NCBI GenBank assembly: GCA_947493745.1
Contig: CANLSM010000001.1
Location: 392,870-456,869 of the forward strand
DNA from: an uncultured Paracoccaceae bacterium
GTDB lineage: Bacteria; Pseudomonadota; Alphaproteobacteria; Rhodobacterales; Rhodobacteraceae
Length of the DNA stretch: 64,000 nt
Reading direction: 5' to 3'
In this document: one piece after another, positions 7,995 to 17,186 of the stretch
Numbering within the stretch: position 1 is the first letter of the stretch
How the letters are laid out: each line of letters starts with the position of its first letter
Notes under the pieces: generated by a model
The model's database searches: none
Seen by the model: only the letters and a program-made list of their open reading frames with translations
Told to the model about the DNA's origin: nothing
Made by a program: the position numbers and the translations under genes

Positions 7995-9878
7995 ATGCGG
8001 TTTCTCGACCTCATGGAACCGGAGGAGACCGTTGGCAACCTGTGGCACGATCTGGCCAGCGGGATCGGGGCGGATGTCAGCTATCCGGAGGCGGGGGTCG
8101 CGCTGTCTGCTGTCCGCTCCAGCCTGGCGGTGCTGTTCCGCGCTCTTGGTGGTGCGCCAGGGGTGGAACTGGGCGAAGCGCCTGCCACGTTGATGCGGCA
8201 TCGTCGCCCATTGCGCCGCAAGCTCGGCACGGAGCGCGAATTCGAATGGATCGCCAGCTTTGACGGTGAGCGGCTGAACCTGCCGCCATTCATCGCAGAT
8301 TTCGCAGATGCTGAACTTAATCGCGCGGCGTATTTCTGGCTGGCGGCGTTGGCGACAAGGGTGGATCCGGGCAGCGTTGCGTTGCCTGCCGATGGCTATG
8401 CCTTCGATTGCGCCCAGATCGCGGCCAACGCGGCGGCGGCTGACGCGGCTTATGCCGCATGTCCCGGCCTGCGGGGTGCCTATGCTCGCATGGCTGAAGC
8501 CTGCCTGGCCAGAAGGCCAAAGATCACGCGTCCTGTACTGGAGGCGGCTGTAGAGGCCGCGATTTGCGCCCGACTTGGCGGTGTTGCGACAACACTGGGT
8601 CCGCAGGCCGCATCCCGCAGCTACACAACCTTCGCGCCGGTGCCGATCTGGCTGCGCTTTGGCAAGCCGAGTTCCGGGCCGGGGGCGGGGGAAGAGTTCG
8701 CAGAAGATGCAATGCCACCACCGACCGCCGCACATACCAGCCGCAAAGCGGGTGAACGCAAGGATCAGGATCAACAGAACCGCAAGGACAGCTTCATCAT
8801 TCACCGCTTTGAATCCATCCTGTCATGGGTGGAGTCGCTGAATATCAACCGCAGTGTTGACGATGATGACGAGGAGAACGCGCAAAAGGCTGCAGATGAT
8901 CAGGATCAGATCACCCTGTCCAGACATGACCGCAAGTCCGCAACGCGGCTGCGACTGCACCTTGATCTTTCCCCTTCTGACGCCGATCACGAGGCTCTGT
9001 CGGGGATCCACACCTATCCCGAATGGAACTATCGAGCATGCAGCTATATGCAGGATCACTGCCGTGTGCTGGACGCTCCGGCGCAGCCGCTGGATGCGTC
9101 TTTCACACCCGATCCCCGTCACGTGCGCGCGGTGCGCCGCCAGTTCGAGGCGCTCCGCCCCCGCCGGATCCTGCAACCCCGGCAGGTGGACGGATCGGAG
9201 CTTGATCTTGATGCGTTCCTCTCTGCGCAGGCCGATCTGAGGGCAACGGGTCGGGGGTCTGACCGGATCTGGCAATCGGCCCGCCAGATTGAACGGGATA
9301 TGTCCGTGGCTTTCCTCATTGATACCTCACGCTCAACCGAGGCCGCGATAGGCGACACCAGCGTAATTGATGTGGCTCGGCATACGATGGCTGCCCTCGC
9401 GACGGGCCTTGATGCCGCCGGTGATCGTTTTGGTATCTGGGGGTTTTCTTCCCTTCGTCGCGACCGCGTGTTCCTAACGCGTTGCAAGGACTTCGATGAC
9501 CCCATGTCGGCTGACGTCACCGCCAATATCGGTGCATTGAAGCCGGGGCACTACACCCGTCTCGGCGCTGCGATCCGCCATGTGAGTGCCCAGCTGGCCC
9601 GGGAACCCGGCGCGCGCAAATTGCTGATCGTGCTGACCGATGGCAAACCCAACGATCTGGACCATTACGATGGCCAGCACGGTATCGAAGACAGTCACAT
9701 GGCCGTGCGAGAGGCGCGGAATGCAGGTTTCAGCCTGCATGGCATCATCATCGACGAGGACGGGCAGGACTGGTTCGCGCGCATCTTTGGCCGGGGTGGC
9801 TTCACGTTGCTGCCCGATGCCAACCGTCTGACACGGGCCTTGCCCGACATTTACCGCACCCTGACACAGGAGACCTGA
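7995..9878 (+). CDS. norD: NorD, von Willebrand factor A domain activator of NO reductase
   Basis: 627 residues, in line with the family. The C-terminal ~200 residues form a VWA domain with the metal-ion adhesion motif D-T-S-R-S (in FLIDTSRST), a threonine-bearing second loop, and LTDGKPNDLDHYDG as the third loop. The middle contains a hydrophilic acidic stretch (DDDDEENAQKAADDQDQ) that probably links domains. NorD works with NorQ to mature NorB. The final TGA lies one base before the next small gene, so the downstream small proteins are probably cotranslated. Confidence 0.95.
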   Translation: MRFLDLMEPEETVGNLWHDLASGIGADVSYPEAGVALSAVRSSLAVLFRALGGAPGVELGEAPATLMRHRRPLRRKLGTEREFEWIASFDGERLNLPPFIADFADAELNRAAYFWLAALATRVDPGSVALPADGYAFDCAQIAANAAAADAAYAACPGLRGAYARMAEACLARRPKITRPVLEAAVEAAICARLGGVATTLGPQAASRSYTTFAPVPIWLRFGKPSSGPGAGEEFAEDAMPPPTAAHTSRKAGERKDQDQQNRKDSFIIHRFESILSWVESLNINRSVDDDDEENAQKAADDQDQITLSRHDRKSATRLRLHLDLSPSDADHEALSGIHTYPEWNYRACSYMQDHCRVLDAPAQPLDASFTPDPRHVRAVRRQFEALRPRRILQPRQVDGSELDLDAFLSAQADLRATGRGSDRIWQSARQIERDMSVAFLIDTSRSTEAAIGDTSVIDVARHTMAALATGLDAAGDRFGIWGFSSLRRDRVFLTRCKDFDDPMSADVTANIGALKPGHYTRLGAAIRHVSAQLAREPGARKLLIVLTDGKPNDLDHYDGQHGIEDSHMAVREARNAGFSLHGIIIDEDGQDWFARIFGRGGFTLLPDANRLTRALPDIYRTLTQET

Positions 9879-9879
9879 C

Positions 9880-10062
9880 ATGCGCTTCCCTTTCCCCTTT
9901 GCAGGCATGATCTGCCTGTCGGCCACCACCAGCATCGCGCAGGAGTTCGACCCTCCCATACCGCAGGCCCAATCCGCCACGGCAGAGTTCTGGTTCGCGC
10001 TTGGCAGTGTCGCCCTGATCGCCGCACTTGCCCTCGTACACTGGCTGGTCGCGCGCTCATGA
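9880..10062 (+). CDS. Tiny membrane protein downstream of norD
   Basis: 60 residues: an N-terminal hydrophobic stretch resembling a signal peptide (cleavage near SIAQE), a short Pro/Gln-rich spacer, and a C-terminal helix (about 36-56) ending in VARS. It begins immediately after the norD stop and its TGA overlaps the ATG of the next small gene, so it belongs to the nor operon. Other denitrifiers carry norE/norF after norD. This protein is too short for NorE, a cytochrome oxidase subunit III relative, and I cannot assign a family. Real expression is supported only by the tight coupling. Confidence 0.6.
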   Translation: MRFPFPFAGMICLSATTSIAQEFDPPIPQAQSATAEFWFALGSVALIAALALVHWLVARS

Positions 10063-10298
10063 CCCAAACCGGCTGGCCCACCCTCAGGATCGCGCTGGCG
10101 CTCTATCCATTCGGAGCGGGTGCCTCTGCGATCAATGTGTTCTTTGCCTCGCTGATCTTCAGTTGGGTGGGCGGCCCTGTTGCCACAACCGCATGGTCCA
10201 TCGGGCTGGGCTGCCTGATCGGAGTGCCGGCCACATGGTCCTTTGCACGCCACATTCGGCGCTTGATGGACGTCGCCGACAGAAAGGGCGGCAAGTGA
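10059..10298 (+). CDS. Small two-helix membrane protein, possibly NorF-like
   Basis: 79 residues with two hydrophobic helices (about 10-33 and 41-61), followed by a basic cytoplasmic tail (RHIRRLMDVADRKGGK). It is translationally coupled to the preceding 60-residue protein through an ATGA overlap and closes the norCBQD operon. NorF of Paracoccus is also a two-helix protein of this size at this position, so a NorF-like role is a reasonable guess, but I see no diagnostic motif. Alternatively it is a lineage-specific assembly factor. Confidence 0.6.
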   Translation: MTQTGWPTLRIALALYPFGAGASAINVFFASLIFSWVGGPVATTAWSIGLGCLIGVPATWSFARHIRRLMDVADRKGGK

Positions 10299-10450
10299 TG
10301 ATCGTCGCAAAGCAGAGCATCGCTCGGTAAGGGTATTTGGCTTTCGGCGATCTGCGCGCTCGGGCTCCGGTGGCTACGGAAAACGCTTTCCTGCCCTTGG
10401 CTGGATACATGATGAGAATGTCAAAGTGATCTCACACTAGATATCAGGGC

Positions 10451-10490
10451 GTCACGACCGGGGCAGTTGGGGGACCGTCCCGGCCGTGAC
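10451..10490 (+). terminator. Stem-loop after the nor operon, terminator candidate
   Basis: GTCACGACCGGG pairs with CCCGGCCGTGAC with a single mismatch in 12 positions around a GC-rich 16-base loop. It lies about 150 bases past the last small nor gene. No T-tract follows, so it could stabilise the nor mRNA end rather than terminate it. Confidence 0.4.
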
Positions 10491-10503
10491 TTGCCTGTAA
10501 ACA

Positions 10504-10560
10504 GCATCATAAGGCTATTGTTGGGGTTTGTTCCGGTGTGCACGGAACAAAGTATGATGC
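10504..10560. repeat. Nested perfect inverted repeats
   Basis: The outer arms GCATCATA (10504-10511) and TATGATGC (10553-10560) are perfect complements. Inside, TTTGTTCCG (10527-10535) and CGGAACAAA (10543-10551) form a second perfect stem with a 7-base loop. The two stems are coaxial except for a 15-base bulge on the left side. It is either a structured RNA element or a dyad operator. Confidence 0.6.
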
Positions 10561-10731
10561 CATCAATCCTCGTTGTTCTTTGATTCAAAGGGGGTTGGAC
10601 CCCACTTTGCCTTAGGAAGACAACGGTTCACCAATATCCGGTGAACGGGATGAAAATGACCGTCGCTTCGCAAAAACACCATCTGCTTAGGGATTATTTA
10701 CCCATAATCAGACCTTAGTTTATGTCTCCGA

Positions 10732-11961
10732 TCAGCCAGCGACGCCCTCTATTCCCAGCGCTTCGGCGACGGTGAAGATATCCTTGTCGCCGCGACCACA
10801 CATATTCATCACAAGCAGGTGGTCTGATGGCAGCTCAGGCGCGATCTTTGCCACATGGGCCAGTGCATGGCTGGGTTCCAGTGCCGGGATGATCCCTTCG
10901 GTGCGGCAACTGAGCTGAAACGCTTCGAGCGCCTCCGAATCGGTGACGGAGACATACTCCACCCGTCCGATGTCATGCAGCCAGGAGTGTTCGGGTCCGA
11001 TGCCCGGATAGTCGAGCCCGGCGCTTATCGAGTGGCCCTCGATGATCTGCCCATCGGCATCCTGCAGAAGATAGGTTCGGTTGCCATGCAGCACGCCGGG
11101 TCTGCCGCCAGTCAGGCTTGCCGCATGTTCAAGCCGATCATCAACACCGTGACCTCCGGCCTCGACCCCGATGATCCGCACATCCTTGTCATCGAGGAAG
11201 GGATGGAACAGGCCCATGGCATTTGATCCACCCCCGATGCAGGCCACCAGCGAATCCGGGAGACGGCCTTCGCGCTCCAGCATCTGCTCGCGTGTTTCCT
11301 TGCCGATAATCGACTGGAAATCGCGAACCAGCGCCGGATAGGGATGCGGACCGGCAACCGTGCCGATGCAGTAGAATGTGTCATCGACATAGGTGACCCA
11401 GTCCCGCAGCGCCTCGTTCATCGCATCTTTCAGCGTGCCACGCCCGGAGGTGACAGGCACGACCTCGGCACCGAGCAGCTTCATCCGAAACACGTTCGGA
11501 GCCTGCCGCTCGACATCCGTCTGACCCATGAAGACGATGCATTTCAGTCCGAACCGTGCGCAGACCGTTGCAGTGGCGACACCGTGCTGGCCAGCGCCGG
11601 TTTCGGCGATGATCCGGGTCTTGCCCATGCGGCGCGCCAGAAGGATCTGACCCAGCACGTTGTTGATCTTGTGCGCGCCGGTGTGGTTCAACTCGTCCCG
11701 CTTGAGGTAGATCTTGGCTCCGCCGAGATGCTCGGTCAGACGTTCGGCGAAATAGAGCGGCGAGGGACGACCCACATAGTGTTTCCACAGATCGTCCATT
11801 TCGGCCCAGAATGTCGGGTCGGTCTTGGCCCTCTCGTATTCCGCCTCAAGTGACAGGATCAGGGGCATCAGCGTCTCGGACACGAAGCGACCGCCAAATT
11901 TTCCGAAACGGCCACGCTCATCCGGCCCGGTCCGGTAGGAGTTCGGTGCAGTCACGTTCAT
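10732..11961 (-). CDS. trpB: Tryptophan synthase beta chain
   Basis: 409 residues. PLP-dependent enzyme joining indole and serine to give tryptophan; forms a complex with TrpA, which is not in this window. Family motifs are clear: [17 protein letters not shown] at the N-terminus, the PLP lysine in HTGAHKINN (about residue 99), [10 protein letters not shown], and the phosphate-binding GGGSNAMG. Length is normal. It follows trpF by about 70 bases on the same strand, the usual alphaproteobacterial trpFBA order; trpA would be expected next but the nor region intervenes, so trpA is displaced. Confidence 0.98.
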   Translation of the reverse strand: MNVTAPNSYRTGPDERGRFGKFGGRFVSETLMPLILSLEAEYERAKTDPTFWAEMDDLWKHYVGRPSPLYFAERLTEHLGGAKIYLKRDELNHTGAHKINNVLGQILLARRMGKTRIIAETGAGQHGVATATVCARFGLKCIVFMGQTDVERQAPNVFRMKLLGAEVVPVTSGRGTLKDAMNEALRDWVTYVDDTFYCIGTVAGPHPYPALVRDFQSIIGKETREQMLEREGRLPDSLVACIGGGSNAMGLFHPFLDDKDVRIIGVEAGGHGVDDRLEHAASLTGGRPGVLHGNRTYLLQDADGQIIEGHSISAGLDYPGIGPEHSWLHDIGRVEYVSVTDSEALEAFQLSCRTEGIIPALEPSHALAHVAKIAPELPSDHLLVMNMCGRGDKDIFTVAEALGIEGVAG

Positions 11962-12031
11962 CGGGTCACTCCCTTGATCTACTCGTTGGAGATGTCTTAG
12001 CGGCTTGGGCAGTCAAGGTCGATAAGGCAAA

Positions 12032-12667
12032 TCAGTCCTGCATCGCGGCCTTGAGGAATGCCTCGATGCGGGCAGGATCCTTGCGACCCGGCGCGGCTTC
12101 GACATCCGAGGACACGTCCACTTGTCTGGCACCGGTCAGGCGCACGGCCTCCCGCACGTTGTCCGCGTTCAACCCGCCGGCCAGCATCCACGGAACGGCC
12201 CAGCGACGTCCCTGAATCAGACGCCAGTCGAAGCTCAGGCCGTTGCCGCCTGGACGCCCGGCGTCCCTTGGCGGCTTGGCATCAACCAGAATCTGATCCG
12301 CGGTTTGCGCGTAGTCGGCAAGAGTGGGCAGGTCGTCCTCACCGGCGACACCGACAGCCTTCATCACCGGCAGGCCGGAAAGCGCCTTGACCTTAGACAC
12401 CCTCTCGGGCGTCTCGTGTCCGTGGAGCTGCAGCATGTCGATGGGGACGGCGGCCAGCAACTCGTCGAGCGCCTGATCGGTCGGATTGACCACGAGGGCC
12501 ACACGACAAAGGCCGGGCGGTACCTCCCCGGACAGCGCTTTTGCTGCCTCATAGCTCAGGTGGCGCGGTGATTTCTCGAAGAAAACAAAGCCGACATAGG
12601 CCGCGCTAAACCTGACCGACGCCGCGACAGCCGCCGCATCCGTCAAACCGCAAATCTTGACTTTCAT
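12032..12667 (-). CDS. trpF: Phosphoribosylanthranilate isomerase
   Basis: 211 residues, a TIM-barrel enzyme of tryptophan synthesis that converts phosphoribosylanthranilate to the 1-deoxyribulose form. Motifs: VKICGLTDA with the catalytic Cys at the start, LQLHGHETPE in the middle, LVDAKPP, and the phosphate-binding LAGGLNADNVREA near the C-terminus with the catalytic Asp preceding it. The start lies immediately after the lapA stop, so lapA, trpF and trpB are probably cotranscribed. Confidence 0.97.
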   Translation of the reverse strand: MKVKICGLTDAAAVAASVRFSAAYVGFVFFEKSPRHLSYEAAKALSGEVPPGLCRVALVVNPTDQALDELLAAVPIDMLQLHGHETPERVSKVKALSGLPVMKAVGVAGEDDLPTLADYAQTADQILVDAKPPRDAGRPGGNGLSFDWRLIQGRRWAVPWMLAGGLNADNVREAVRLTGARQVDVSSDVEAAPGRKDPARIEAFLKAAMQD

Positions 12668-13006
12668 CTAATTGAGAAGGGCGAGGATCTCATCCGCCTC
12701 GCTCCGATCCTTCTTCTTCAGGGTCTCGACCTCGCGCTCCAGCTTGCCGACCTCGCGCTTCTTCTGGGCGGCCGTCTTGCGGTGCTTGTGCTCGCGCAGC
12801 CATTCCAGGATGTAGCCGATCATCAGACCGACCAGAATGGATACCAGGACCACCATGAACAGAGGCAGTTCAACCGACAGCGGCAGGATCGGTGCCAGTT
12901 TCGATGGCAGAAGCTCAAGCGTAACAGGGTCCCTGTTGGCCACGGCAACCAGAATGATGGCGATCATTATGATGCCAAGAACCACAAGTTTCAGAAAGCG
13001 GAGCAT
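12668..13006 (-). CDS. lapA: LapA-domain (DUF1049) inner-membrane protein
   Basis: 112 residues with two membrane helices (about 4-23 and 47-68), followed by a basic, coiled-coil-prone tail (HKHRKTAAQKKREVGKLEREVETLKKK region). This matches the LapA family, which in E. coli works with LapB in lipopolysaccharide assembly control; in alphaproteobacteria the gene typically sits between ihfB and trpF, as here. No LapB is adjacent in the window. The family is clear; the function in this organism is inferred. Confidence 0.85.
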   Translation of the reverse strand: MLRFLKLVVLGIIMIAIILVAVANRDPVTLELLPSKLAPILPLSVELPLFMVVLVSILVGLMIGYILEWLREHKHRKTAAQKKREVGKLEREVETLKKKDRSEADEILALLN

Positions 13007-13020
13007 GTCTGCATTCCAGA

Positions 13021-13302
13021 TCAGTTTTCGTTAAGGCGGTCCCGCAGCAGTTTCCCTGTCTTGAAGAACGGGACGAATTTCTCTTCAACCGGGACCGCTT
13101 CGCCGGTGCGTGGATTGCGGCCCACACGGCTGTCGCGTTTCTTGACGGAGAATGCGCCGAAGCCGCGAAGCTCAACCCGGTTCCCGCTGGCCATGGCCTC
13201 AATGATCTCGTCAAAAATGGTGCCTACGATGCGTTCCACGTCACGCTGATAGAGATGAGGGTTCTCATCGGCAATCTTCTGAATCAATTCGGACTTTATC
13301 AT
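13021..13302 (-). CDS. ihfB: Integration host factor subunit beta
   Basis: 93 residues from the ATG at 13302 ([11 protein letters not shown]), which is preferred over an upstream in-frame codon because it matches the family's start. A DNA-bending histone-like protein that pairs with IhfA. The conserved [25 protein letters not shown] region forms the beta-arm with its intercalating proline. It lies between sppA and lapA on the same strand, a conserved order in Rhodobacterales. Confidence 0.97.
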   Translation of the reverse strand: MIKSELIQKIADENPHLYQRDVERIVGTIFDEIIEAMASGNRVELRGFGAFSVKKRDSRVGRNPRTGEAVPVEEKFVPFFKTGKLLRDRLNEN

Positions 13303-13388
13303 ACGATAAATCCTCTTCCTGCAGTTAACACGCAAAAGGTACCTAGGACCCTCGCACTCTAACAGCGAAACCTATGAGGTTGCAGCAT

Positions 13389-14306
13389 TTATTTGAAAAT
13401 GGAGTAGAGCAGCGGCCCCTGGCCCGGCGAGAATCGTCCAAAAAAGCGGTCTGTCATGCCGAATTTTCCCAAAAGCCAGCCGAGTCCGTCTTCTTCGCGG
13501 GGCATTTCCCACAGCTCGTAGGACAGATCGGACAGGCTGGCATCGACCGATTCGAGGTAGTCCCGAGCCTCATCCGCGCCGCCGATTGCGTCGATCAGCT
13601 GGTTCTCCAGCGCCATTCTTCCTGTGAAAACAGTACCGTTGGCCACCTCGTCGAGTGCATTGCCCGACAGGTTGCGGCGCTCGCCCACCAGAGAGCGGAA
13701 CCACTGGTAGCTGTCATCGATCATGGCCTGTTGCAGGATGGTTGCGCGCGGGTTCGCCGGGCGAAATGGTGAGGGTTCGGCCTTCAGATCCGACGAGCGT
13801 ATGGTTTCCATCTCGACACCCAGCGTTTCCATCAGCCCGGTGACATCGGGATATTCCATGATGACGCCGATGGAGCCGGTGATCGAGTTGCCCCGGGCAA
13901 TAACATGGTCGGCCGCAATCGCCGCGATATAGCCACCCGATGCTGCGACCTCGCCGATCACGGCAACAACAGGTTTGGTTTCCGCGATATCCCGGATGGC
14001 CTCATGCAGTGCTTCAGAGCCGACGGTCGTTCCACCGGGTGAGTTGATGCGCAGCATCACCGCCTTGGCGGCCTCTGCATCGCGGATTTCCGCGAGCAGG
14101 GCATCGCGCTGGGGGTCGTCGAAAATGATGTCGTTTATCTCGAAGACAGCAATATGGGGCGATGCCGGACGCATCCCGGCGGTACTGCCGACAATCAGGC
14201 CGATCAGAAACAGCACCCCGAAGGCAACGGCGAAGCCGCGCCAGAAAGCGTTGCGGCGCCATTTACGGCGCCGCTCCTCGTAGAAGTCTCTTTCGAGCAC
14301 GTCCAC
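13389..14306 (-). CDS. sppA: Signal peptide peptidase SppA, short form (S49)
   Basis: 305 residues with a GTG start directly after the rpsA stop. One N-terminal membrane anchor (about 23-45) is followed by a single S49 protease domain. The catalytic serine is in the GEVAASGGY motif (about residue 125), and the catalytic lysine is probably that of SSDLKAEPSP. It degrades cleaved signal peptides in the membrane as an oligomer; the single-domain length matches the short bacterial/archaeal form rather than the 600-residue E. coli form. Downstream is ihfB. Confidence 0.92.
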   Translation of the reverse strand: MDVLERDFYEERRRKWRRNAFWRGFAVAFGVLFLIGLIVGSTAGMRPASPHIAVFEINDIIFDDPQRDALLAEIRDAEAAKAVMLRINSPGGTTVGSEALHEAIRDIAETKPVVAVIGEVAASGGYIAAIAADHVIARGNSITGSIGVIMEYPDVTGLMETLGVEMETIRSSDLKAEPSPFRPANPRATILQQAMIDDSYQWFRSLVGERRNLSGNALDEVANGTVFTGRMALENQLIDAIGGADEARDYLESVDASLSDLSYELWEMPREEDGLGWLLGKFGMTDRFFGRFSPGQGPLLYSIFK

Positions 14307-15992
14307 TTATTTGTCGTCCTGACCCTTGAGGGCCGCGCCGAGAATATCCCCGAGCGATGCACCACTGTCGGACGAGCCGTACTGTTCGACGGCTTCCTTC
14401 TCTTCCGCGATCTCGCGCGCCTTGATCGACAGACCCAGTTTCCGGGTCTTGGCGTCGATGTTGGTCACACGGGCATCGACCTTGTCGCCGACATTGAAGC
14501 GCTCGGGCCGCTGCTCTGAACGATCACGGCTGAGGTCGGACCGACGGATGAAGGATTTCATGCCGTCATATTCAACCTCGATCCCGCCATCCTCGATAGA
14601 GGTGACAGTGACCGTGACCACATTGCCGCGTTTGACACCGGCAGTCGCATCGGCGAACGGATCACCGTCGAGTGCCTTGATCGAAAGCGAGATACGCTCT
14701 TTCTCGGGGTCAACATCGGTGACAACCGCCTTGACGATATCGCCCTTGGTGTAGTCGGCCATGGCTTCCTCGCCGGACCGGCTCCAGTCCAGATCGGACA
14801 GGTGAACCATTCCGTCGATTTCGCCTTCAAGACCAATGAACAGGCCGAACTCGGTGATGTTCTTGACCTCGCCTTCGACTTCCGTGCCGATCGGGAAGGT
14901 GGTCTCGAACGTCTCCCAGGGATTGCCCTGCGTCTGTTTCAGACCAAGAGAGACCCGGCGCTTGGCTGTATCGATCTCAAGCACGACGACTTCCACTTCC
15001 TGCGAGGTGGAGACGATCTTGCCCGGATGAACGTTCTTCTTGGTCCAGCTCATCTCGGAGACATGGACCAGACCTTCAACACCCGGCTCCAGCTCAACAA
15101 ACGCACCATAATCGGTGATGTTGGTCACGCGGCCCGTGTGCTTGCTTTCGATCGGGTACTTGGCTTCAACGGCTTCCCAGGGATCTTCGAGGAGCTGTTT
15201 CATGCCAAGCGAGATACGCTGGGTTTCCTTGTTGATCTTGACGACCTGAACCTTGACCGTCTCGCCGATGGCGAGGATCTCGGACGGGTGGTTTACACGG
15301 CGCCAGGCCATGTCGGTGACGTGCAGCAAACCGTCCACACCACCCAGATCGACGAATGCGCCGTATTCGGTGATGTTCTTGACCACACCATCCACGGTGT
15401 CGCCCTCGGTCAGCTTGCCGACGATCTCGGCGCGCTGTTCGGCGCGGCTTTCTTCCAGAATGGCACGGCGCGAGACAACGATGTTGCCGCGACGGCGGTC
15501 CATTTTCAGGATCTGGAAAGGCTGCGGCATGTTCATCAGCGGGGTCGCGTCGCGCACCGGGCGCACATCGACCTGAGAGCCGGGAAGGAACGCAACCGCA
15601 CCACCCAGATCCACGGTGAACCCACCCTTGACGCGACCGAAGATGGCACCTTCGACGCGCTCTTCCTTCTCGGCGGCTTTTTCCAGACGGTCCCAGGCTT
15701 CCTCGCGGCGGGCCTTGTCGCGGGAGAGCACAGCTTCGCCGCGGGCGTTCTCGACGCGCTCAAGATAGACCTCGACGGTATCGCCGACCTCGATCTCTGG
15801 GTCATGTCCTGGTTTTGCGAATTCCTTGAGCTCGACCCGGCCTTCCATCTTGTAGCCGATGTCGATGATGGCCTGTCCGGCTTCGACGGCCAGGACTGTG
15901 CCTTTGACGACAGAACCCTCGTCGGGGGTAACAAGTTCGAAGCTTTCATTCAGAAGGGCTTCGAAATCCTCCATAGATGCATTTGCAGCCAT
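14307..15992 (-). CDS. rpsA: 30S ribosomal protein S1
   Basis: 561 residues built from six S1 (OB-fold) domains, with recurring DYGAFVELEPGVEGLVHVSE-like units, of which the third to sixth are most alike. It binds mRNA at the ribosome platform for translation initiation. A short acidic C-terminal tail ends in GASLGDILGAALKGQDDK, typical of alphaproteobacteria. Gene order cmk, rpsA, sppA, ihfB is conserved. The ATG is preceded by AAGGA at an extended spacing. Confidence 0.98.
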   Translation of the reverse strand: MAANASMEDFEALLNESFELVTPDEGSVVKGTVLAVEAGQAIIDIGYKMEGRVELKEFAKPGHDPEIEVGDTVEVYLERVENARGEAVLSRDKARREEAWDRLEKAAEKEERVEGAIFGRVKGGFTVDLGGAVAFLPGSQVDVRPVRDATPLMNMPQPFQILKMDRRRGNIVVSRRAILEESRAEQRAEIVGKLTEGDTVDGVVKNITEYGAFVDLGGVDGLLHVTDMAWRRVNHPSEILAIGETVKVQVVKINKETQRISLGMKQLLEDPWEAVEAKYPIESKHTGRVTNITDYGAFVELEPGVEGLVHVSEMSWTKKNVHPGKIVSTSQEVEVVVLEIDTAKRRVSLGLKQTQGNPWETFETTFPIGTEVEGEVKNITEFGLFIGLEGEIDGMVHLSDLDWSRSGEEAMADYTKGDIVKAVVTDVDPEKERISLSIKALDGDPFADATAGVKRGNVVTVTVTSIEDGGIEVEYDGMKSFIRRSDLSRDRSEQRPERFNVGDKVDARVTNIDAKTRKLGLSIKAREIAEEKEAVEQYGSSDSGASLGDILGAALKGQDDK

Positions 15993-16101
15993 ATACGTTC
16001 AGTTCCTTATCTTCGTTTTTTCTGGCCGTGCGGTTGTATCCGCCGGTCTTTCACTACACTGGTCAGAGGCGACACGCGAAAAAACAAACAAGGGCCGGTG
16101 G

Positions 16102-16743
16102 TTAGTTCCGACCCTGCTCGATTCGTTTTTGTATCAGTGTCACTGCCTCGGCGACGGCTGCGTCTATAGACAATTCGGTGGTGTCTAGCAAGTGCGCATC
16201 CTCGGCCTGCACCATCGGAGCCGTGTCCCGACCGGCATCGCGCGCATCCCTTGATTGCAGATCGGCGAGCACCTGTTCCAGGGAGGTCTCCGTGCCCTTC
16301 ATGCGAAGTTCCATGTATCGCCGCTCGGCCCGCACCTTGTCAGAGGCGGTGACGAAAAACTTGATCTCCGCATCAGGGCAGATCACGGTCCCGATATCGC
16401 GCCCGTCAAGCACCGCTCCGCCGTCGCGTCTGGCGAACTTGCGCTGAAATTCGATGAGGGCTGCGCGAACCCCCTCAAGCACCGCCACCTTCGAGGCGGC
16501 ACGGGACGCCCGTACCGACCTCAGATCATCGCGCTCGAAGTCTTCGGGTTTCAGCCGCCGGGCAAGCTCTTCGGCAACAATCGGGTCGATCACGCCGCGC
16601 CCGCGATCCAGGGTTTTCAGACCCACAGCGCGATAGAGGATCCCGGTATCCAGATGGGCAAAGCCGAAATGCTTTGCCACCGCCTTGGAGAGCGTTCCCT
16701 TGCCGGCCGCCGCCGGGCCATCAATTGCAACTGTGAACTGCAT
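16102..16743 (-). CDS. cmk: Cytidylate kinase
   Basis: 213 residues. Phosphorylates CMP and dCMP with ATP. P-loop GPAAAGKGT at residues 8-16, the nucleotide-binding [21 protein letters not shown] segment in the middle, and the lid [13 protein letters not shown] near residue 160. Normal length, no extra domain. It lies between the GFA-family/aroA pair and rpsA on the same strand, the usual aroA-cmk-rpsA neighbourhood. Confidence 0.97.
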   Translation of the reverse strand: MQFTVAIDGPAAAGKGTLSKAVAKHFGFAHLDTGILYRAVGLKTLDRGRGVIDPIVAEELARRLKPEDFERDDLRSVRASRAASKVAVLEGVRAALIEFQRKFARRDGGAVLDGRDIGTVICPDAEIKFFVTASDKVRAERRYMELRMKGTETSLEQVLADLQSRDARDAGRDTAPMVQAEDAHLLDTTELSIDAAVAEAVTLIQKRIEQGRN

Positions 16744-16760
16744 GCTCTCCCCGGATGTAT

Positions 16761-17186
16761 TCAGTCTGCGGGCTGACCGGCCCCGGTGACTATTGTTGTC
16801 AGGTCGGGGTGATCCTGATCCGCTTTCGGAAGAGTGTCATCCAGGGCATAGTAGTCACCCTTGTCGGCAACATAGATATGCCCGATGATCTCCAGGCCGG
16901 TATCCCCATCCAATGTTCCGCTGAAGATCGAGGTATGAGTGCTGTCATGACTTTCCCAAAACAGGTTCGACCCACAGGTTCCGCAAAACCCGCGACGGGC
17001 TTTGGGGCTTGAGTGATACCACTGAACCGGGCCGTTGATTGTCATGTCATCCCGTGCAGCCGATGTGGCTGCCACATAGTGACCGGAGGTCTTGCGGCAT
17101 TGTTTGCAATGGCAGGCGACAACGGGTCGTAGCGGGCCATCGATCCGGTACGTGACAGCACCGCAGAGACAGCTTCCGCTCTTCAT
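16761..17186 (-). CDS. GFA/CENP-V family zinc protein
   Basis: 141 residues of the glutathione-dependent formaldehyde-activating (GFA)/CENP-V fold. The zinc-binding cysteines are all visible: SCLCG at the N-terminus, CHCKQCRK near residue 26 and FCGTCGSN near residue 72. Family members bind zinc; an enzymatic role in glutathione-formaldehyde adduct formation is proposed for some and unproven for most. The start overlaps the aroA stop by four bases, so it is translationally coupled and inserted between aroA and cmk. Confidence 0.88.
   Translation of the reverse strand: MKSGSCLCGAVTYRIDGPLRPVVACHCKQCRKTSGHYVAATSAARDDMTINGPVQWYHSSPKARRGFCGTCGSNLFWESHDSTHTSIFSGTLDGDTGLEIIGHIYVADKGDYYALDDTLPKADQDHPDLTTIVTGAGQPAD

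Larger units (their letters stand above)
10299..10731. other. Gene-free region after the nor operon, rich in inverted repeats
   Basis: 433 bases between the convergent nor operon and trpB without a credible gene. It contains at least four inverted repeats: 10451-10490, the nested pair 10504-10560, a GGGG/CCCC hairpin near 10590-10603, and GTTCACC/GGTGAAC at 10626-10646. None is followed by a clean T-run, so intrinsic termination is uncertain. A structured small RNA is a possible alternative. Confidence 0.55.

Noticed and set aside
14802..16169. 455-codon open frame on the + strand opposite rpsA
   Set aside because: Antisense to a ribosomal protein gene with intact S1 repeats.
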